From: DASUBN01 sp036000105
GTDB lineage: Bacteria > Pseudomonadota > Gammaproteobacteria > Natronospirales > REEB76
Direction of reading: 5' to 3'
Length of the DNA stretch: 64,000 bases
NCBI GenBank assembly: GCA_036000105.1
Contig: DASYGE010000012.1
Span: forward strand, 558,001-622,000
Shown: piece after piece, positions 1-7,701 of the stretch
Layout: each line of letters opens with the position of its first letter
How positions within the stretch are numbered: the first letter of the stretch is position 1
The notes under the pieces: generated by a model
The model's database searches: none
Seen by the model: only the letters and a program-made list of their open reading frames with translations
Told to the model about the DNA's origin: nothing
Translations under genes and position numbers: made by a program

Positions 1-603
1 ACGGCTATATACAATACTGTGATTACGAATACTGAATCGACGGATGGCAGTCTTAGCCTTGATACATCCACCGTCACAATTGAGAAAAGTAAAGTTAGCG
101 TTTTCCGAACCGTCGAAATGAAGCCGGAAAGTCCTGCTATCGATTTGTGGCAGAAGCACCATGCTGATCCACATCTGTATTGGGAATTTGTCGAAGGAAA
201 TAAGCACAAAAGAATAGAGATTGCCCCAACGCGATTCCACATAATGAGGTCATATGAGCGAATCGCAGTACCCAAAGGAATCGCTGTTTACTGCAGAGCT
301 TCGGACGAAACAATTGGAGAAATGCGCATCCACTATGCTGGATTTGCTCACCCATATTTTGGGTATAAAAACGGAGAAAATGCGCAATCTAAGCCCGAAC
401 CAGTAGGGACACCGCTTGTTTTTGAGGTCCGCGGACATGATGTTAAGGTAAGTCTTATGCATCGGGAAAAGATGGCTCGGCTCATTTTCTACAGGATGTC
501 AGAAGATGCTAATCTGGAATCCAAGCCCATAAAAGACGACGACGCTTATCAGCATCAAAGTCTGCAGTTATCCAAATGCTTTAAAAACTGGTCTGAGAAA
601 TGA
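1..603 (+). CDS. 2'-deoxycytidine 5'-triphosphate deaminase family protein, 5' end cut by window
   Basis: The visible 200 residues match the C-terminal half of the DCD family (PF06559) as I know it: an AVPKG stretch, the core HYAGFAHPYFG, a downstream FEVRGHDV strand and the family-typical tail YQHQSLQLSKCF. Family members deaminate dCTP in pyrimidine nucleotide metabolism and are usually about 350 residues, so the N-terminal half should lie left of the window. The frame is open back to base 1; the GTG at 19 is therefore probably internal. The stop overlaps the next gene in an ATGA, which suggests translational coupling. The gene is clearly AT-richer than the right half of the window, as expected for acquired DNA. 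Catalytic activity cannot be judged from the visible part. Confidence 0.72.
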   Translation, partial: TAIYNTVITNTESTDGSLSLDTSTVTIEKSKVSVFRTVEMKPESPAIDLWQKHHADPHLYWEFVEGNKHKRIEIAPTRFHIMRSYERIAVPKGIAVYCRASDETIGEMRIHYAGFAHPYFGYKNGENAQSKPEPVGTPLVFEVRGHDVKVSLMHREKMARLIFYRMSEDANLESKPIKDDDAYQHQSLQLSKCFKNWSEK

Positions 604-1649
604 ACAGGGATTTTTTCGAAAACAAAAGTGATCTTAGAATCGTTCGTGTTGACGAATATGATGCGTCCGTTCGTTCGGATAATTGGCTTGCTCTTAGATT
701 AAAAATCCTTACTTGCGAAGAAATGTATCCAACCATCGATAAGTGGCTGGATAAGAAAGTAATTAAAGGGATGGAGACCGGAGAGCGAGTTGGTTATATC
801 GGTTTCTTGGATGATAAGCCGGTTGCCACCGCCATTGTAAAGCGTGGCGAGAATGCAAAGTTCTGTCATCTGAAGATAGATGAAGAACTCCAAAATAACG
901 GTTTGGGGGACGTATTTTTTTCCTTGATGGCTATCGAAGTACGCGATTTAGCTAAATCGGTTCATTTCACTCTTCCTGAAAGTCTGTGGGAATCAAAGCA
1001 GAGCTTTTTCAAATCTTTCTCGTTTGATCAAGCAGTCACATGCAGTCACCAATACCGTTCTTCTGAAAAAGAATTGTGGTCAGAGGCTTCATATAAAGAT
1101 GTTTATAGGAATATGGTCTCTAAATTTAAGGAATTTGGTGGAATAGCATCTATTGCTGGCTATTCAATGGAGAGCCAGCTAGTGATGAGTATTCAGCCTA
1201 AATATGCGGCGCAGATCATGTTGGGCATAAAGATTGTGGAGATTAGGAAGAAATTTTCTAAACGTTGGGAAGATGTGCGCTTGAATATTTATGCAAGTGC
1301 ACCAGATAAGTCGCTTGTCGGTGAAGCGAAAATCGCTAAAGTTATAGAAGGTTCCCCCGAAAAAATTTGGGAGAATTTTGAGACAATGATTGGCGGTACC
1401 AAAGAAGAATTCGATGCGTATACCAAAGGGTTGCAGACAGCGTTTGCAATCGTGCTGACTGATGTTAAGCCTTATGCGAGGCCCGTGCCCTTACAGCAAA
1501 TTAATGAGCTAGTTGGAAGGAATCTTGTTGTTCCTCAGTCCTATAGCATAGTAGGTAGAGATCAGTATTGGAGAACCGCCATCTCTATGGCCGCTGTGCT
1601 TCAAAGCAATGCAAAAAAGAAGAAAGTTGCAGTTCGTAAAGTGGTGTAA
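600..1649 (+). CDS. GNAT acetyltransferase fused to an ASCH (PUA-like) domain
   Basis: The protein has 349 residues. Residues about 30-150 look like a GNAT fold, with an acceptor strand around VGYIGFLDDKPVATAIV and an acetyl-CoA loop near ELQNNGLGD (96-104). Residues about 195-320 form an ASCH domain with the signature MLGIKIVEIRKK (207-218), corresponding to the family's G-K-x-x-E-x-R. ASCH domains are RNA- or nucleobase-related, and one characterised member hydrolyses N4-acetylcytidine. A protein joining acetyltransferase and ASCH units could therefore act on acetylated cytidine or RNA; this is inference. It is coupled by ATGA to the dCTP deaminase-like gene, so both probably act together. 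It converges on the three-Cys gene with only 15 bases between the stops. Confidence 0.75.
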   Translation: MNRDFFENKSDLRIVRVDEYDASVRSDNWLALRLKILTCEEMYPTIDKWLDKKVIKGMETGERVGYIGFLDDKPVATAIVKRGENAKFCHLKIDEELQNNGLGDVFFSLMAIEVRDLAKSVHFTLPESLWESKQSFFKSFSFDQAVTCSHQYRSSEKELWSEASYKDVYRNMVSKFKEFGGIASIAGYSMESQLVMSIQPKYAAQIMLGIKIVEIRKKFSKRWEDVRLNIYASAPDKSLVGEAKIAKVIEGSPEKIWENFETMIGGTKEEFDAYTKGLQTAFAIVLTDVKPYARPVPLQQINELVGRNLVVPQSYSIVGRDQYWRTAISMAAVLQSNAKKKKVAVRKVV

Positions 1650-1664
1650 TTACAGCTGTCTTTC

Positions 1665-2384
1665 TTAAGCTGTAGCTCCGATAGGCATTTCGTCATAAGT
1701 ACGCCCAAATAGCTTTCGGCCGGCAACCTTTTTTTGCACCCCACCCCATTGTTTAAAGAAGAATGGGACCTTCGCGGCACGGCATTGGTGAAAAATTTCC
1801 TGAACCCACTTAGGATCCATGGGCCGTGCGCCTCGCCCTGATTCACCCCCCACTATGACCCAGTGAATGCCAGCGAGAGGCAAATTAGGGATTGCGCTTA
1901 ACAACGGTTCAACGGATAGAAAACGTACGTGTGCCGGAACCTGTTTGAGCAGATTGGCGCGAACCGCGTATTTCTGATTCTCCACACTCACTCCCATCCA
2001 GATATTGGGAGACCATGTGACCTCATTTGAAAGTTCGACGAGCCGATCCGCTCGCTTGGTTAGTACCTGAAAGACGTGTTGTGGACATTCGTTCATTGTC
2101 TTAAAAACGCGCTGTATAAATTCGACCGGAATGTCTGGGTGAAAGAGATCGGACATAGAATTCACAAAAATCGTTCGGGGGTTTCTCCAGCGTTTAGGAA
2201 GATCAACTAAGTCTTCCTGAAGTGCAATCTTGAATCCATGCCGATACCTAGGAGAGCCCATAGCAACAAGGCGTTTTGCCATCGTCTCAGCATAACAATG
2301 CTTGCAACCCTGACTGATCTTTGTGCACCCAGTCACAGGGTTCCAGGTCATCTCGGTCCATTCAATGTTTGATTTCTTTGGCAT
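1665..2384 (-). CDS. Phage Gp37/Gp68 family (DUF5131) three-Cys-motif protein
   Basis: The 239-residue protein has the N-terminal signature WNPVTGCTKISQGCKHCYAE, with Cys20, Cys27 and Cys30 spaced C-x6-C-x2-C as in the Gp37/Gp68 family. The cysteine cluster resembles a radical-SAM iron-sulfur site. Further conserved-looking blocks are FVNSMSDLFH, WMGVSVEN, FLSVEPLL and WVIVGGESG. The substrate is not known to me. It follows the TcmP gene by 8 bases on the same strand, which is the pairing that gave TcmP its name (three-Cys-motif partner). Such pairs occur on phages and genomic islands. A nucleic-acid-modifying role is inferred from the company it keeps. Confidence 0.88.
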   Translation of the reverse strand: MPKKSNIEWTEMTWNPVTGCTKISQGCKHCYAETMAKRLVAMGSPRYRHGFKIALQEDLVDLPKRWRNPRTIFVNSMSDLFHPDIPVEFIQRVFKTMNECPQHVFQVLTKRADRLVELSNEVTWSPNIWMGVSVENQKYAVRANLLKQVPAHVRFLSVEPLLSAIPNLPLAGIHWVIVGGESGRGARPMDPKWVQEIFHQCRAAKVPFFFKQWGGVQKKVAGRKLFGRTYDEMPIGATA

Positions 2385-2392
2385 AGCTATTC

Positions 2393-3517
2393 TCAGTTGT
2401 GGAACTGGATGCGCATATCAGCTTGAGTGTCTTCAGGGAAAGTCCCCCTTCGTCGATTACTACGCACCCCACTGACAGTTATTTTATTTGTAGCCTCAAG
2501 CTCCTTAAGCATACCCTTGGGATTCGCGAAAGGTGATTCATTTAGGGCATAGTCTCTCACTTCTTCATAAGTAACGTCTTGCCCATGAAAATGGCTCAGG
2601 AGCTGCTTTGCATAAACGGGTGAATCATCGAAGCGGAACATGGTCTCCTGACCTATACCATCGTCCGAGAAGCAATAGGACCCATCTTGGTCGAGGCGCC
2701 TCATAACCTCTTTCATCTTCTCAAGACCAGTTGGATGTTGGCTAGCAAAGACTAAGTGATAGTCAATGGCGTTCTTTCTTGATCGCATTTCGAATGCAAA
2801 TACATATCGGACATTCGGTAACGCTCTAAGCCTATCTTTGTACATTGCAACGATCTTGCGGGCCGCCTGTGTTTGCTGGCGAGAGCCGGCCAGTTGCGAT
2901 TCCCAGGCGGCATCACCGAAGACTTCGTTTAAGCGTTCACGATGATTCGCACTTTCTCCTGCTTGGTATACTCGATTGATTCCATCGGAATCAAGGTTTA
3001 CGAGTACTTCGCACGCAGGACGAGCAAGTAGTTCTTTAACAGTTGCGAAAGATAACCCCTCCGGGCCAAAAGGGTCGATGAAAGCGAAGAGGGGTTGTTT
3101 AGCAGTAAAAGGATTAACTGCTTCTCGGCGTAACGCATTTACACCATCTACGAATGTCCCGTGATATGGATACCTACGTATACGTGGATGTTCGGGGAGC
3201 GACATAAGCCGCTGTTGAAGGTGCTGAAAGCGGGCGCCATCCTCTTCAATGAAAACACAATGAATGTATCCGGCGCTCCAACGACCACCGGCCCGTTGAA
3301 TAGCAGTCTCGGCGGTCTTGAGTGCTGCGACAGGAGATCCATCGGAAAAGTTTGTGTACTCTCCAGGTCCTGCAAAGCCGTCTATGTACCAGAGATCCTG
3401 CTGTGCAAAACGTGTGCCGATGATGGAGAGCCAAGCGAAAAGGTATGATTTGAGCATCTCGATCTTGGCAATCGTATGCTGTGGCGCTTCCCAGACGGTG
3501 GGCAATTTGGCAGACAT
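2393..3517 (-). CDS. tcmP: Three-Cys-motif partner protein TcmP
   Basis: The 374-residue protein carries YIDGFAGPGEY (about 44-54), a methyltransferase-like glycine loop, and FIDPFGPEGLS near residue 145, both features of the TcmP family (TIGR04474). The N-terminal third reads like a Rossmann fold; the C-terminal part, from about residue 270, may be a winged-helix-like tail. No SAM-dependent activity is proven for this family to my knowledge. It is the first gene of a two-gene minus-strand operon with the three-Cys protein and starts at ATG 3517 after a weak GGGGAC ribosome site. Its upstream region holds a type B repeat. Confidence 0.87.
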   Translation of the reverse strand: MSAKLPTVWEAPQHTIAKIEMLKSYLFAWLSIIGTRFAQQDLWYIDGFAGPGEYTNFSDGSPVAALKTAETAIQRAGGRWSAGYIHCVFIEEDGARFQHLQQRLMSLPEHPRIRRYPYHGTFVDGVNALRREAVNPFTAKQPLFAFIDPFGPEGLSFATVKELLARPACEVLVNLDSDGINRVYQAGESANHRERLNEVFGDAAWESQLAGSRQQTQAARKIVAMYKDRLRALPNVRYVFAFEMRSRKNAIDYHLVFASQHPTGLEKMKEVMRRLDQDGSYCFSDDGIGQETMFRFDDSPVYAKQLLSHFHGQDVTYEEVRDYALNESPFANPKGMLKELEATNKITVSGVRSNRRRGTFPEDTQADMRIQFHN

Positions 3518-3888
3518 CCCAGTCCCCCCACTGAATCCACAAAGTTAACCAGTGAAAGTTACACCTCAACGGCTACCCGGGAAAGGCCTCAGAGCCCTTT
3601 AATGCGGCTTTCCATACCACAGTCAAATGCTCTGACCTGAGCTTGCCATACACCATTTAGTCTCTCGATTTGTTGAAAGCAGGGATTTATGTACTAAGCT
3701 TTAATCGGCCGGGTTCTCCGGCGGCCAGATGTCAGGGACGACACTTTTGGTAATCCAATCCCAAGTACGTTCTTACACCTGCTCCAGCACCTGCGCTGGG
3801 TGAGCGGATCTGTCTATATGAAGATGCTTAGCCAAAAGGCTTAGGAAATTAGCACTCAGGTCAATAAAATCTTCGTGAGGTATATCCC
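3518..3888. other. Divergent intergenic region
   Basis: These 371 bases separate the TcmP operon (leftward) from the DUF2188 gene (rightward). A type B repeat lies at 3589-3613. No convincing gene is present. A GAGG ribosome site precedes the ATG at 3889. No clear sigma-70 box pair could be picked for either direction. Confidence 0.6.
3589..3613 (+). repeat. Type B dispersed repeat, copy 1 (short)
   Basis: Begins TCAGAGCCCTTTAA and continues with GCGGCTTTCC, diverging from the longer copies after about 25 bases. It shares the AGAGCCCTTTAA core with copies at 4129, 17856 and 19016, and a variant of it with copies at 5190 and 22710, all in the same orientation. Confidence 0.7.
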
Positions 3889-4098
3889 ATGGCAAACGTA
3901 TACATTGAGCCAATGCCGAAGGGCGACGGCGTGATTACTGGCTACCAAATTGAATTTGATGACCACAGCAAACCGTTAGGCGCTTATGCAACGCAAGCAG
4001 ATGCTATCGCTGCCGCAAAAAAATTAGGGCATAAGCCACTTGTCGCACACGTTCGCAAGACCAATAAAGGTATCCCAGATCACTGGCGTTCAGCGTAA
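3889..4098 (+). CDS. DUF2188 family small protein
   Basis: The 69-residue protein begins MANVYIEPMPKGDGVITGY and continues with AYATQADAIAAAKKLG, the pattern of DUF2188: a strand, then T-Q-x-x-A-I-x-A-A in a helix, then a strand with a positively charged end. The function of the family is unknown. A GAGG ribosome site lies eight bases before the ATG. The gene stands alone, with a type B repeat 30 bases after its stop. Such small stand-alone genes are common in accessory regions. Confidence 0.8.
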   Translation: MANVYIEPMPKGDGVITGYQIEFDDHSKPLGAYATQADAIAAAKKLGHKPLVAHVRKTNKGIPDHWRSA

Positions 4099-4128
4099 AG
4101 CACGAAAGAAGAGCAAATGGGAAAGACG

Positions 4129-4169
4129 GTCAGAGCCCTTTAACGCAGTTTCCCGTCCCGTCTCCGAAG
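4129..4169 (+). repeat. Type B dispersed repeat, copy 2
   Basis: A full-length copy of about 41 bases: GTCAGAGCCCTTTAACGCAG followed by TTTCCCGTCCCGTCTCCGAA. Nearly the same sequence appears at 5190 and 22710. It lies 30 bases behind the DUF2188 stop codon. Confidence 0.85.
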
Positions 4170-4243
4170 AGCCGCGTAAGATTGAGGATAGGGAGTGTAA
4201 TGTACTCGGGTATTGACCACTGGTTTTCTAAGGAGGGATTCCC

Positions 4244-4594
4244 ATGGATATCCAGAGTTCGTATGTCTATATAGTGCTTGCGCTCATCGCACCGCTTACC
4301 GCCATCATTGTCGGCGGGTTTGTCATCGGGAAGACGCCTGACGAGGTCGACCTGGAGACACGCAAAGTCAGATTCGCTGCAGCGATGTTCACAGGTATTT
4401 TGACGCTATTCATCTTTGCGGCAGTGCTGTATTTCGCACAGTGCACCTCTAACTGCAACGGTAGCGGGCAGGCAATCTTCGACAAAGCGATGACCGCGAT
4501 GACACCGCTCGCGGGCGCCATCATCGGTTACCTTTTCGGGACCAGGAAATCCACTTCCCGTGACAGTTCAATTAAGGAAATCAAGAAGAAATAA
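4244..4594 (+). CDS. Small membrane protein of unknown function
   Basis: The 116-residue protein has three predicted hydrophobic spans: about 8-28 (IVLALIAPLTAIIVGGFVIG), 46-66 (AAMFTGILTLFIFAAVLYFA) and 84-102 (AMTPLAGAIIGYLFG). The tail is short, charged and lysine-rich (SIKEIKKK). Two cysteines (CTSNC) sit in the loop after the second span. A strong AAGGAGGG ribosome site lies upstream of ATG 4244. No family was recognised. It stands between a type B repeat and the HNH gene, probably as an independent unit. Confidence 0.75.
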   Translation: MDIQSSYVYIVLALIAPLTAIIVGGFVIGKTPDEVDLETRKVRFAAAMFTGILTLFIFAAVLYFAQCTSNCNGSGQAIFDKAMTAMTPLAGAIIGYLFGTRKSTSRDSSIKEIKKK

Positions 4595-4635
4595 TTGAGT
4601 CATGTCACGAACGCTTTCTAATTGTTGGCGATTGC

Positions 4636-5172
4636 ATGGCTAAGAAATGCATATTGTGCGATAAGCTAGCCGGCTCAAAGGAGCACATTTTTCCCGCAGC
4701 TTTAGGCGGGCGTAGAGTTGATAAGGGTATCTATTGCGAGCAGCACAATAATCAGTTGGGGCAACTCGCAGATCTTCTTTCTCAGCAGTTAGTTTCAATT
4801 AATTCAATACTGGGAATCAAGTCCGATCATACGAAAAAATCCTCTGGGGTAAGAGTTATAGATGAAAATACGAAGCGTGAATACGTGTTTGCTGGCCCGC
4901 GATTTAAGCTCGCAAAACCTGTAAAAGCAGAAAGCAAAACTATAGAAGGTCGCGAATTTGCAAAAATGGAGTTTGCTGATAAGGAGCAAATGCAAAAATG
5001 GCTTAGGGAACAAAAAGAAGCAGGTATAGATGTTCATATATCAGAAACATCATCAGAACAGCAGCTTTTTGCAACTCCTTTAAGAGTAAAGATGGTGATT
5101 GGTGGCCCCAAGGGGTTACAGGCGATTGCCTATCTCGCATTTAAAAGGAATTGGGGTCAGGTCTTGTATTGA
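4636..5172 (+). CDS. HNH-type endonuclease-like protein, probably 3'-truncated by a repeat
   Basis: The N-terminus carries a zinc-binding HNH arrangement: CILCDKLAGSKEHIFPAALGG (Cys5, Cys8, then E-H-I-F-P), a further Cys and His at IYCEQHNNQLG. This matches the HNH_5-like group, which cleaves or binds DNA. The remaining 130 residues are a less conserved partner domain. The last codons (NWGQVLY) run into a type C repeat beginning at 5153, which supplies the TGA, so the original C-terminus was probably lost. The gene is AT-rich, unlike the right half of the window. A defence or mobile-element role is possible but unproven. Confidence 0.65.
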   Translation: MAKKCILCDKLAGSKEHIFPAALGGRRVDKGIYCEQHNNQLGQLADLLSQQLVSINSILGIKSDHTKKSSGVRVIDENTKREYVFAGPRFKLAKPVKAESKTIEGREFAKMEFADKEQMQKWLREQKEAGIDVHISETSSEQQLFATPLRVKMVIGGPKGLQAIAYLAFKRNWGQVLY

Positions 5173-5178
5173 TACATT
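5153..5178 (+). repeat. Type C dispersed repeat, copy 1
   Basis: GGGGTCAGGTCTTGTATTGA followed by TACATT. It resembles the copies at 17052 and 19839 (GGGGTYRRGTCTTGRCTTAA then TACA). It overlaps the last seven codons of the HNH gene and contains its stop. Confidence 0.75.
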
Positions 5179-5189
5179 TGAGGTTGAAG

Positions 5190-5231
5190 GGTCAGCCCTT
5201 TAACGCAGCTTCCCGTCCCGCCTCCGAAAAG
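5190..5231 (+). repeat. Type B dispersed repeat, copy 3
   Basis: GGTCAGCCCTTTAACGCAGC then TTCCCGTCCCGCCTCCGAAA. It lacks the two-base AG found in other copies (CAGAGCCC versus CAGCCC). It lies directly between a type C and a type D element, forming a composite block. Confidence 0.8.
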
Positions 5232-5232
5232 C

Positions 5233-5322
5233 CGTTGCTCGGCAAGGCGTAAACTTTAGATCCCTTCCTCGGCGCCCGATTAAACGGACAGGTAGTTAAG
5301 GTGCCTTAACCAGCGGCGCGAC
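5233..5322 (+). repeat. Type D dispersed repeat, copy 1
   Basis: A block of about 90 bases starting GTTGCTCGGCAAGGCGTAAA that recurs with clear similarity at 21034-21122. Near its end it holds the inverted repeat GTTAAGG-TG-CCTTAAC (about 5295-5310), which could form a short hairpin. Confidence 0.75.
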
Positions 5323-5441
5323 CTATCGGCAGTGCGGTGCCGGCTCTATTGGGCTGGGGCCCAGGGATTGATAGGAGGGGGTGTTCTTTTGAGCGGGGCT
5401 TGGCCAGCATCTGATTCCTTTTGTGGATGAGGCTGGCTCAC

Positions 5442-6158
5442 ATGATCACAGAAGAAACAGCTCGCAAACAGCTAGAGACGCTCCATCAGGAAGGCAGCGC
5501 CTTCGTCGCGGCCTTCGCCGCCGAGCAGGAGACCGAGCCCTTCGAGGTCGGTTACCAGCGCTGGTATAGCCGCGCCCTGCCGCTGATGAAGCAGCTCGCA
5601 CCGGAGCGCTACTCCGAGTTCCAGCGGTATTACAGCCGGGACCCGAAGCAGCATATACATTGGCAATGTGACCACGTCATCCAGGATTACATCTGGGGCC
5701 TCGATGCGTCTTCCTTCGATGTGCGAGAGGAGGCCGCCCGCTGTTTCACGAGCCAGTTGGCGATCCTGAAGTCCGTCGCGGACCGCCTGGCTTGGATGGC
5801 ACTGGACACGGAAGACCAGACGGTGCGGGGCCTGCAGCTCACGCTGCTCGAGACCGCCCGGGACCTCATCAAGATCAGCGAGCGCGCCGCCGGAGCGCTG
5901 GCGGGGACGGTGCTGGAGGCGCATCTCAGCAGGCTCGCGGCCAGGCACCAGGTGAAGCTGAAGAAGTCGTCGCCTCCCGCGGGGGAGCTGGCTGACGCGC
6001 TCAAGGAGGCGCGGGTCCTCGACGTCCCGGCCTGGAGCCAGGCCACCTGGCTCAGCGAGATCCATGGCCGCTGTATCAAGGAGGGCCAGGAGCCGACCAA
6101 GCTGCAAGTCCGTGACCTGATCGACGGGACCCGGTGGCTGCTTAGCAACGTCTTCTAA
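5442..6158 (+). CDS. HEPN-like/abortive-infection-type C-terminal domain protein, motif degenerate
   Basis: The 238-residue protein is helical throughout. Its C-terminus (AGTVLEAHLSRLAARHQVKL, then a block ending EPTKLQVRDLIDGTRW) has the layout of HEPN-like tails in which AG-x-x-LE-x-HL is followed by DIRNLCDH and EPT-x-x-x-x-x-LI-x-G. Those tails carry the ribonuclease motif R-N-x-x-x-H. Here that place reads EIHGRCIKEG (around residue 208), so the motif is lost. The family assignment is from memory and moderate. ATG 5442 is chosen; TTG 5421 and ATG 5427 are alternatives. Unlike its AT-rich left neighbours, the gene is GC-rich. A type A hairpin array begins 22 bases after the stop. Confidence 0.5.
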   Translation: MITEETARKQLETLHQEGSAFVAAFAAEQETEPFEVGYQRWYSRALPLMKQLAPERYSEFQRYYSRDPKQHIHWQCDHVIQDYIWGLDASSFDVREEAARCFTSQLAILKSVADRLAWMALDTEDQTVRGLQLTLLETARDLIKISERAAGALAGTVLEAHLSRLAARHQVKLKKSSPPAGELADALKEARVLDVPAWSQATWLSEIHGRCIKEGQEPTKLQVRDLIDGTRWLLSNVF

Positions 6159-6180
6159 TCCGGTAGAGTGAATGTAGGGA

Positions 6181-6400
6181 AAAAGGGGGTACGCCTACAC
6201 GGATGTAGGCGGTACGACTGCAGGGATGCACGCCTACATGGATGTAGGCGATAGAGCAGCGTCGGGAACAGGCTGCCGAGGAGGTACGCCTACATGGAGG
6301 TAGGCGGTAGAGTACTGTCAGGAACAAGTGCCGAGAGTAACGCAGGAGCACGCCTACAGGACGTAGGCGGTAGAGCGGCGCCGGGAGCAAGCCGCCGAGT
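6181..6400 (+). repeat. Type A hairpin repeat array (four units)
   Basis: Four near-perfect hairpins of the form ACGCCTACATGGATGTAGGC lie at 6191-6211, 6230-6250, 6286-6306 and 6350-6369. They are separated by linkers such as TAGAGCAGCGTCGGGAACAG, which themselves pair (GCAGC...GCTGC). Spacing is irregular (39, 56 and 64 bases between starts). Bases 6205-6286 are identical to 17696-17777. The array begins just behind the stop at 6158 and faces the 3' end of the gene at 6556, so it could act as a transcript-end structure. Confidence 0.85.
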
Positions 6401-6555
6401 TACCGAAGCGCTTCGGGTTCATGCCTCTGCTGGCGGCTGTGGGCTACATACCGGCGGTCACAAGCTCCTGGCGCACTACCGTGTGAAACCTCGTCAGCAG
6501 CCTTGGTCCGGACCGGTGCCCTTTAACTCCGCGTAGGCGACCAAGGTCCGTCGGG

Positions 6556-7485
6556 TCACCTCGCCCCAATACGAGTTCGCAGTGCAAACGCATCGTGGGC
6601 GGCAAACATCGTAGCGGCAACCAGGGGTGGCAGAATTAGCAGCCACATCGAAGCGTAATCGTAGCCCAACGGAATGAGCGCAAGCATGCCAAGGATTCCC
6701 GGCAGCATCCAGTGTTTCCACATCGTCTTGACGGCAGAACTCTTCCAAGACGTCAAAAACGCCGTGCCTATTCCCCAACCGCCAAATACCAAGAACAAGG
6801 GACCGTAAGGAATATCATGAAGTGCCCTCACGGCAAGCCATATTGTGCTGAAAACCGCTACGGCAATCAGGAGCCATCCCGACATCTGTCGCCACAAGGG
6901 GACAGCCAAACCTGATTCGCTAGGGACAATATCTCGATCGGCGGCGCTGATGGCGCCCAGCACCCAAACCGCGGACATCATGTAGTACAGAAACCCTGCC
7001 AGGCATATGATCGCCCGGACCAGCAGCGAGAGATGCAGATAGCCGGCTACAGCGGCGCTGTCCGCCCCATTACCACTGTAGTCTACGGGGTGAATGATTA
7101 TGATCATCTGCAGACCAAGATATGGAATTCCAAAAATAGCCCACCAGGTAAAGAAATATCGCACGTGGCCCAAGGTCGCGCGTCGGTTTGCGAGCACGTA
7201 ATAGACAAAAAAACCAAAGACCACCGTTAATAGCGGCGCAATACCGTTCATTAATGCGAGCTGAGCTGGACCATACTGATGCACATCACTTCCCTTTGGC
7301 AGCCCGGCAGCGGTGAGGTTGGTAAACACCGCCGGAATGTCGGCCATACGCCCGACCAGCAGATGGACCGTTTCGTGCACAGTGATAACTGCAATCGTAC
7401 TAACCGCGACGAGCACAGCCCGTATGATTAGCGTCAATTTTCCATCCTCCAGCACCGTTTTCAATTGCGTTGAATACCGCTTCAT
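6556..7485 (-). CDS. Multi-pass membrane protein with HExxH motif (putative M50-like protease)
   Basis: The 309-residue protein has seven or eight hydrophobic spans. In the first, residues 37-41 read HETVH within VITVHETVHLLVGR, a zinc metalloprotease motif inside a membrane helix as in site-2-protease-like families. About 55 residues later ALMNGIAPLLTVVFG resembles the small-residue span that follows in M50-like proteins. A clear NPDG-type third ligand motif was not found, so activity is uncertain. The start overlaps the stop of a 60-codon frame by ATGA, and an NTF2-fold lipoprotein lies further upstream, so the three may form one leftward operon. Confidence 0.6.
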   Translation of the reverse strand: MKRYSTQLKTVLEDGKLTLIIRAVLVAVSTIAVITVHETVHLLVGRMADIPAVFTNLTAAGLPKGSDVHQYGPAQLALMNGIAPLLTVVFGFFVYYVLANRRATLGHVRYFFTWWAIFGIPYLGLQMIIIIHPVDYSGNGADSAAVAGYLHLSLLVRAIICLAGFLYYMMSAVWVLGAISAADRDIVPSESGLAVPLWRQMSGWLLIAVAVFSTIWLAVRALHDIPYGPLFLVFGGWGIGTAFLTSWKSSAVKTMWKHWMLPGILGMLALIPLGYDYASMWLLILPPLVAATMFAAHDAFALRTRIGAR

Positions 7486-7664
7486 TCAGGCGACCCCCGT
7501 AATGACAAAGAGAGCTTGTGCTTCACGTCGATCGTAATGTTGTTGTAACCATAAGAAGTTCGGGTCTTCCAGAAGTGATGCGCCGCATCTTCAATAGTGG
7601 CCAGCAAGTAGAACGTATCTGTGTTTTTGGACGTCACAGCCCGCTCTCTTTTATCGACGTACAT
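7482..7664 (-). CDS. Possible 60-residue protein of unknown function
   Basis: A 60-codon frame (MYVDKRERAVTSKNTDTFYL...) runs between the lipoprotein stop (7702) and the membrane metalloprotease start, which it overlaps by ATGA. The overlap and tight packing argue for translation. The lack of a clear ribosome site and of a recognised family argue against. It may also be a leader whose translation couples to the next gene. Confidence 0.35.
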   Translation of the reverse strand: MYVDKRERAVTSKNTDTFYLLATIEDAAHHFWKTRTSYGYNNITIDVKHKLSLSLRGSPE

Positions 7665-7701
7665 TTTCCAGATCGAATGCGGATTCTGTCCGGTGCCACC
7701 C

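Noticed and set aside
6181..6400. CRISPR array
   Set aside because: The hairpin units are only about 20 bases, irregularly spaced at 39 to 64 bases, with related rather than unique linkers, and no cas gene is present.
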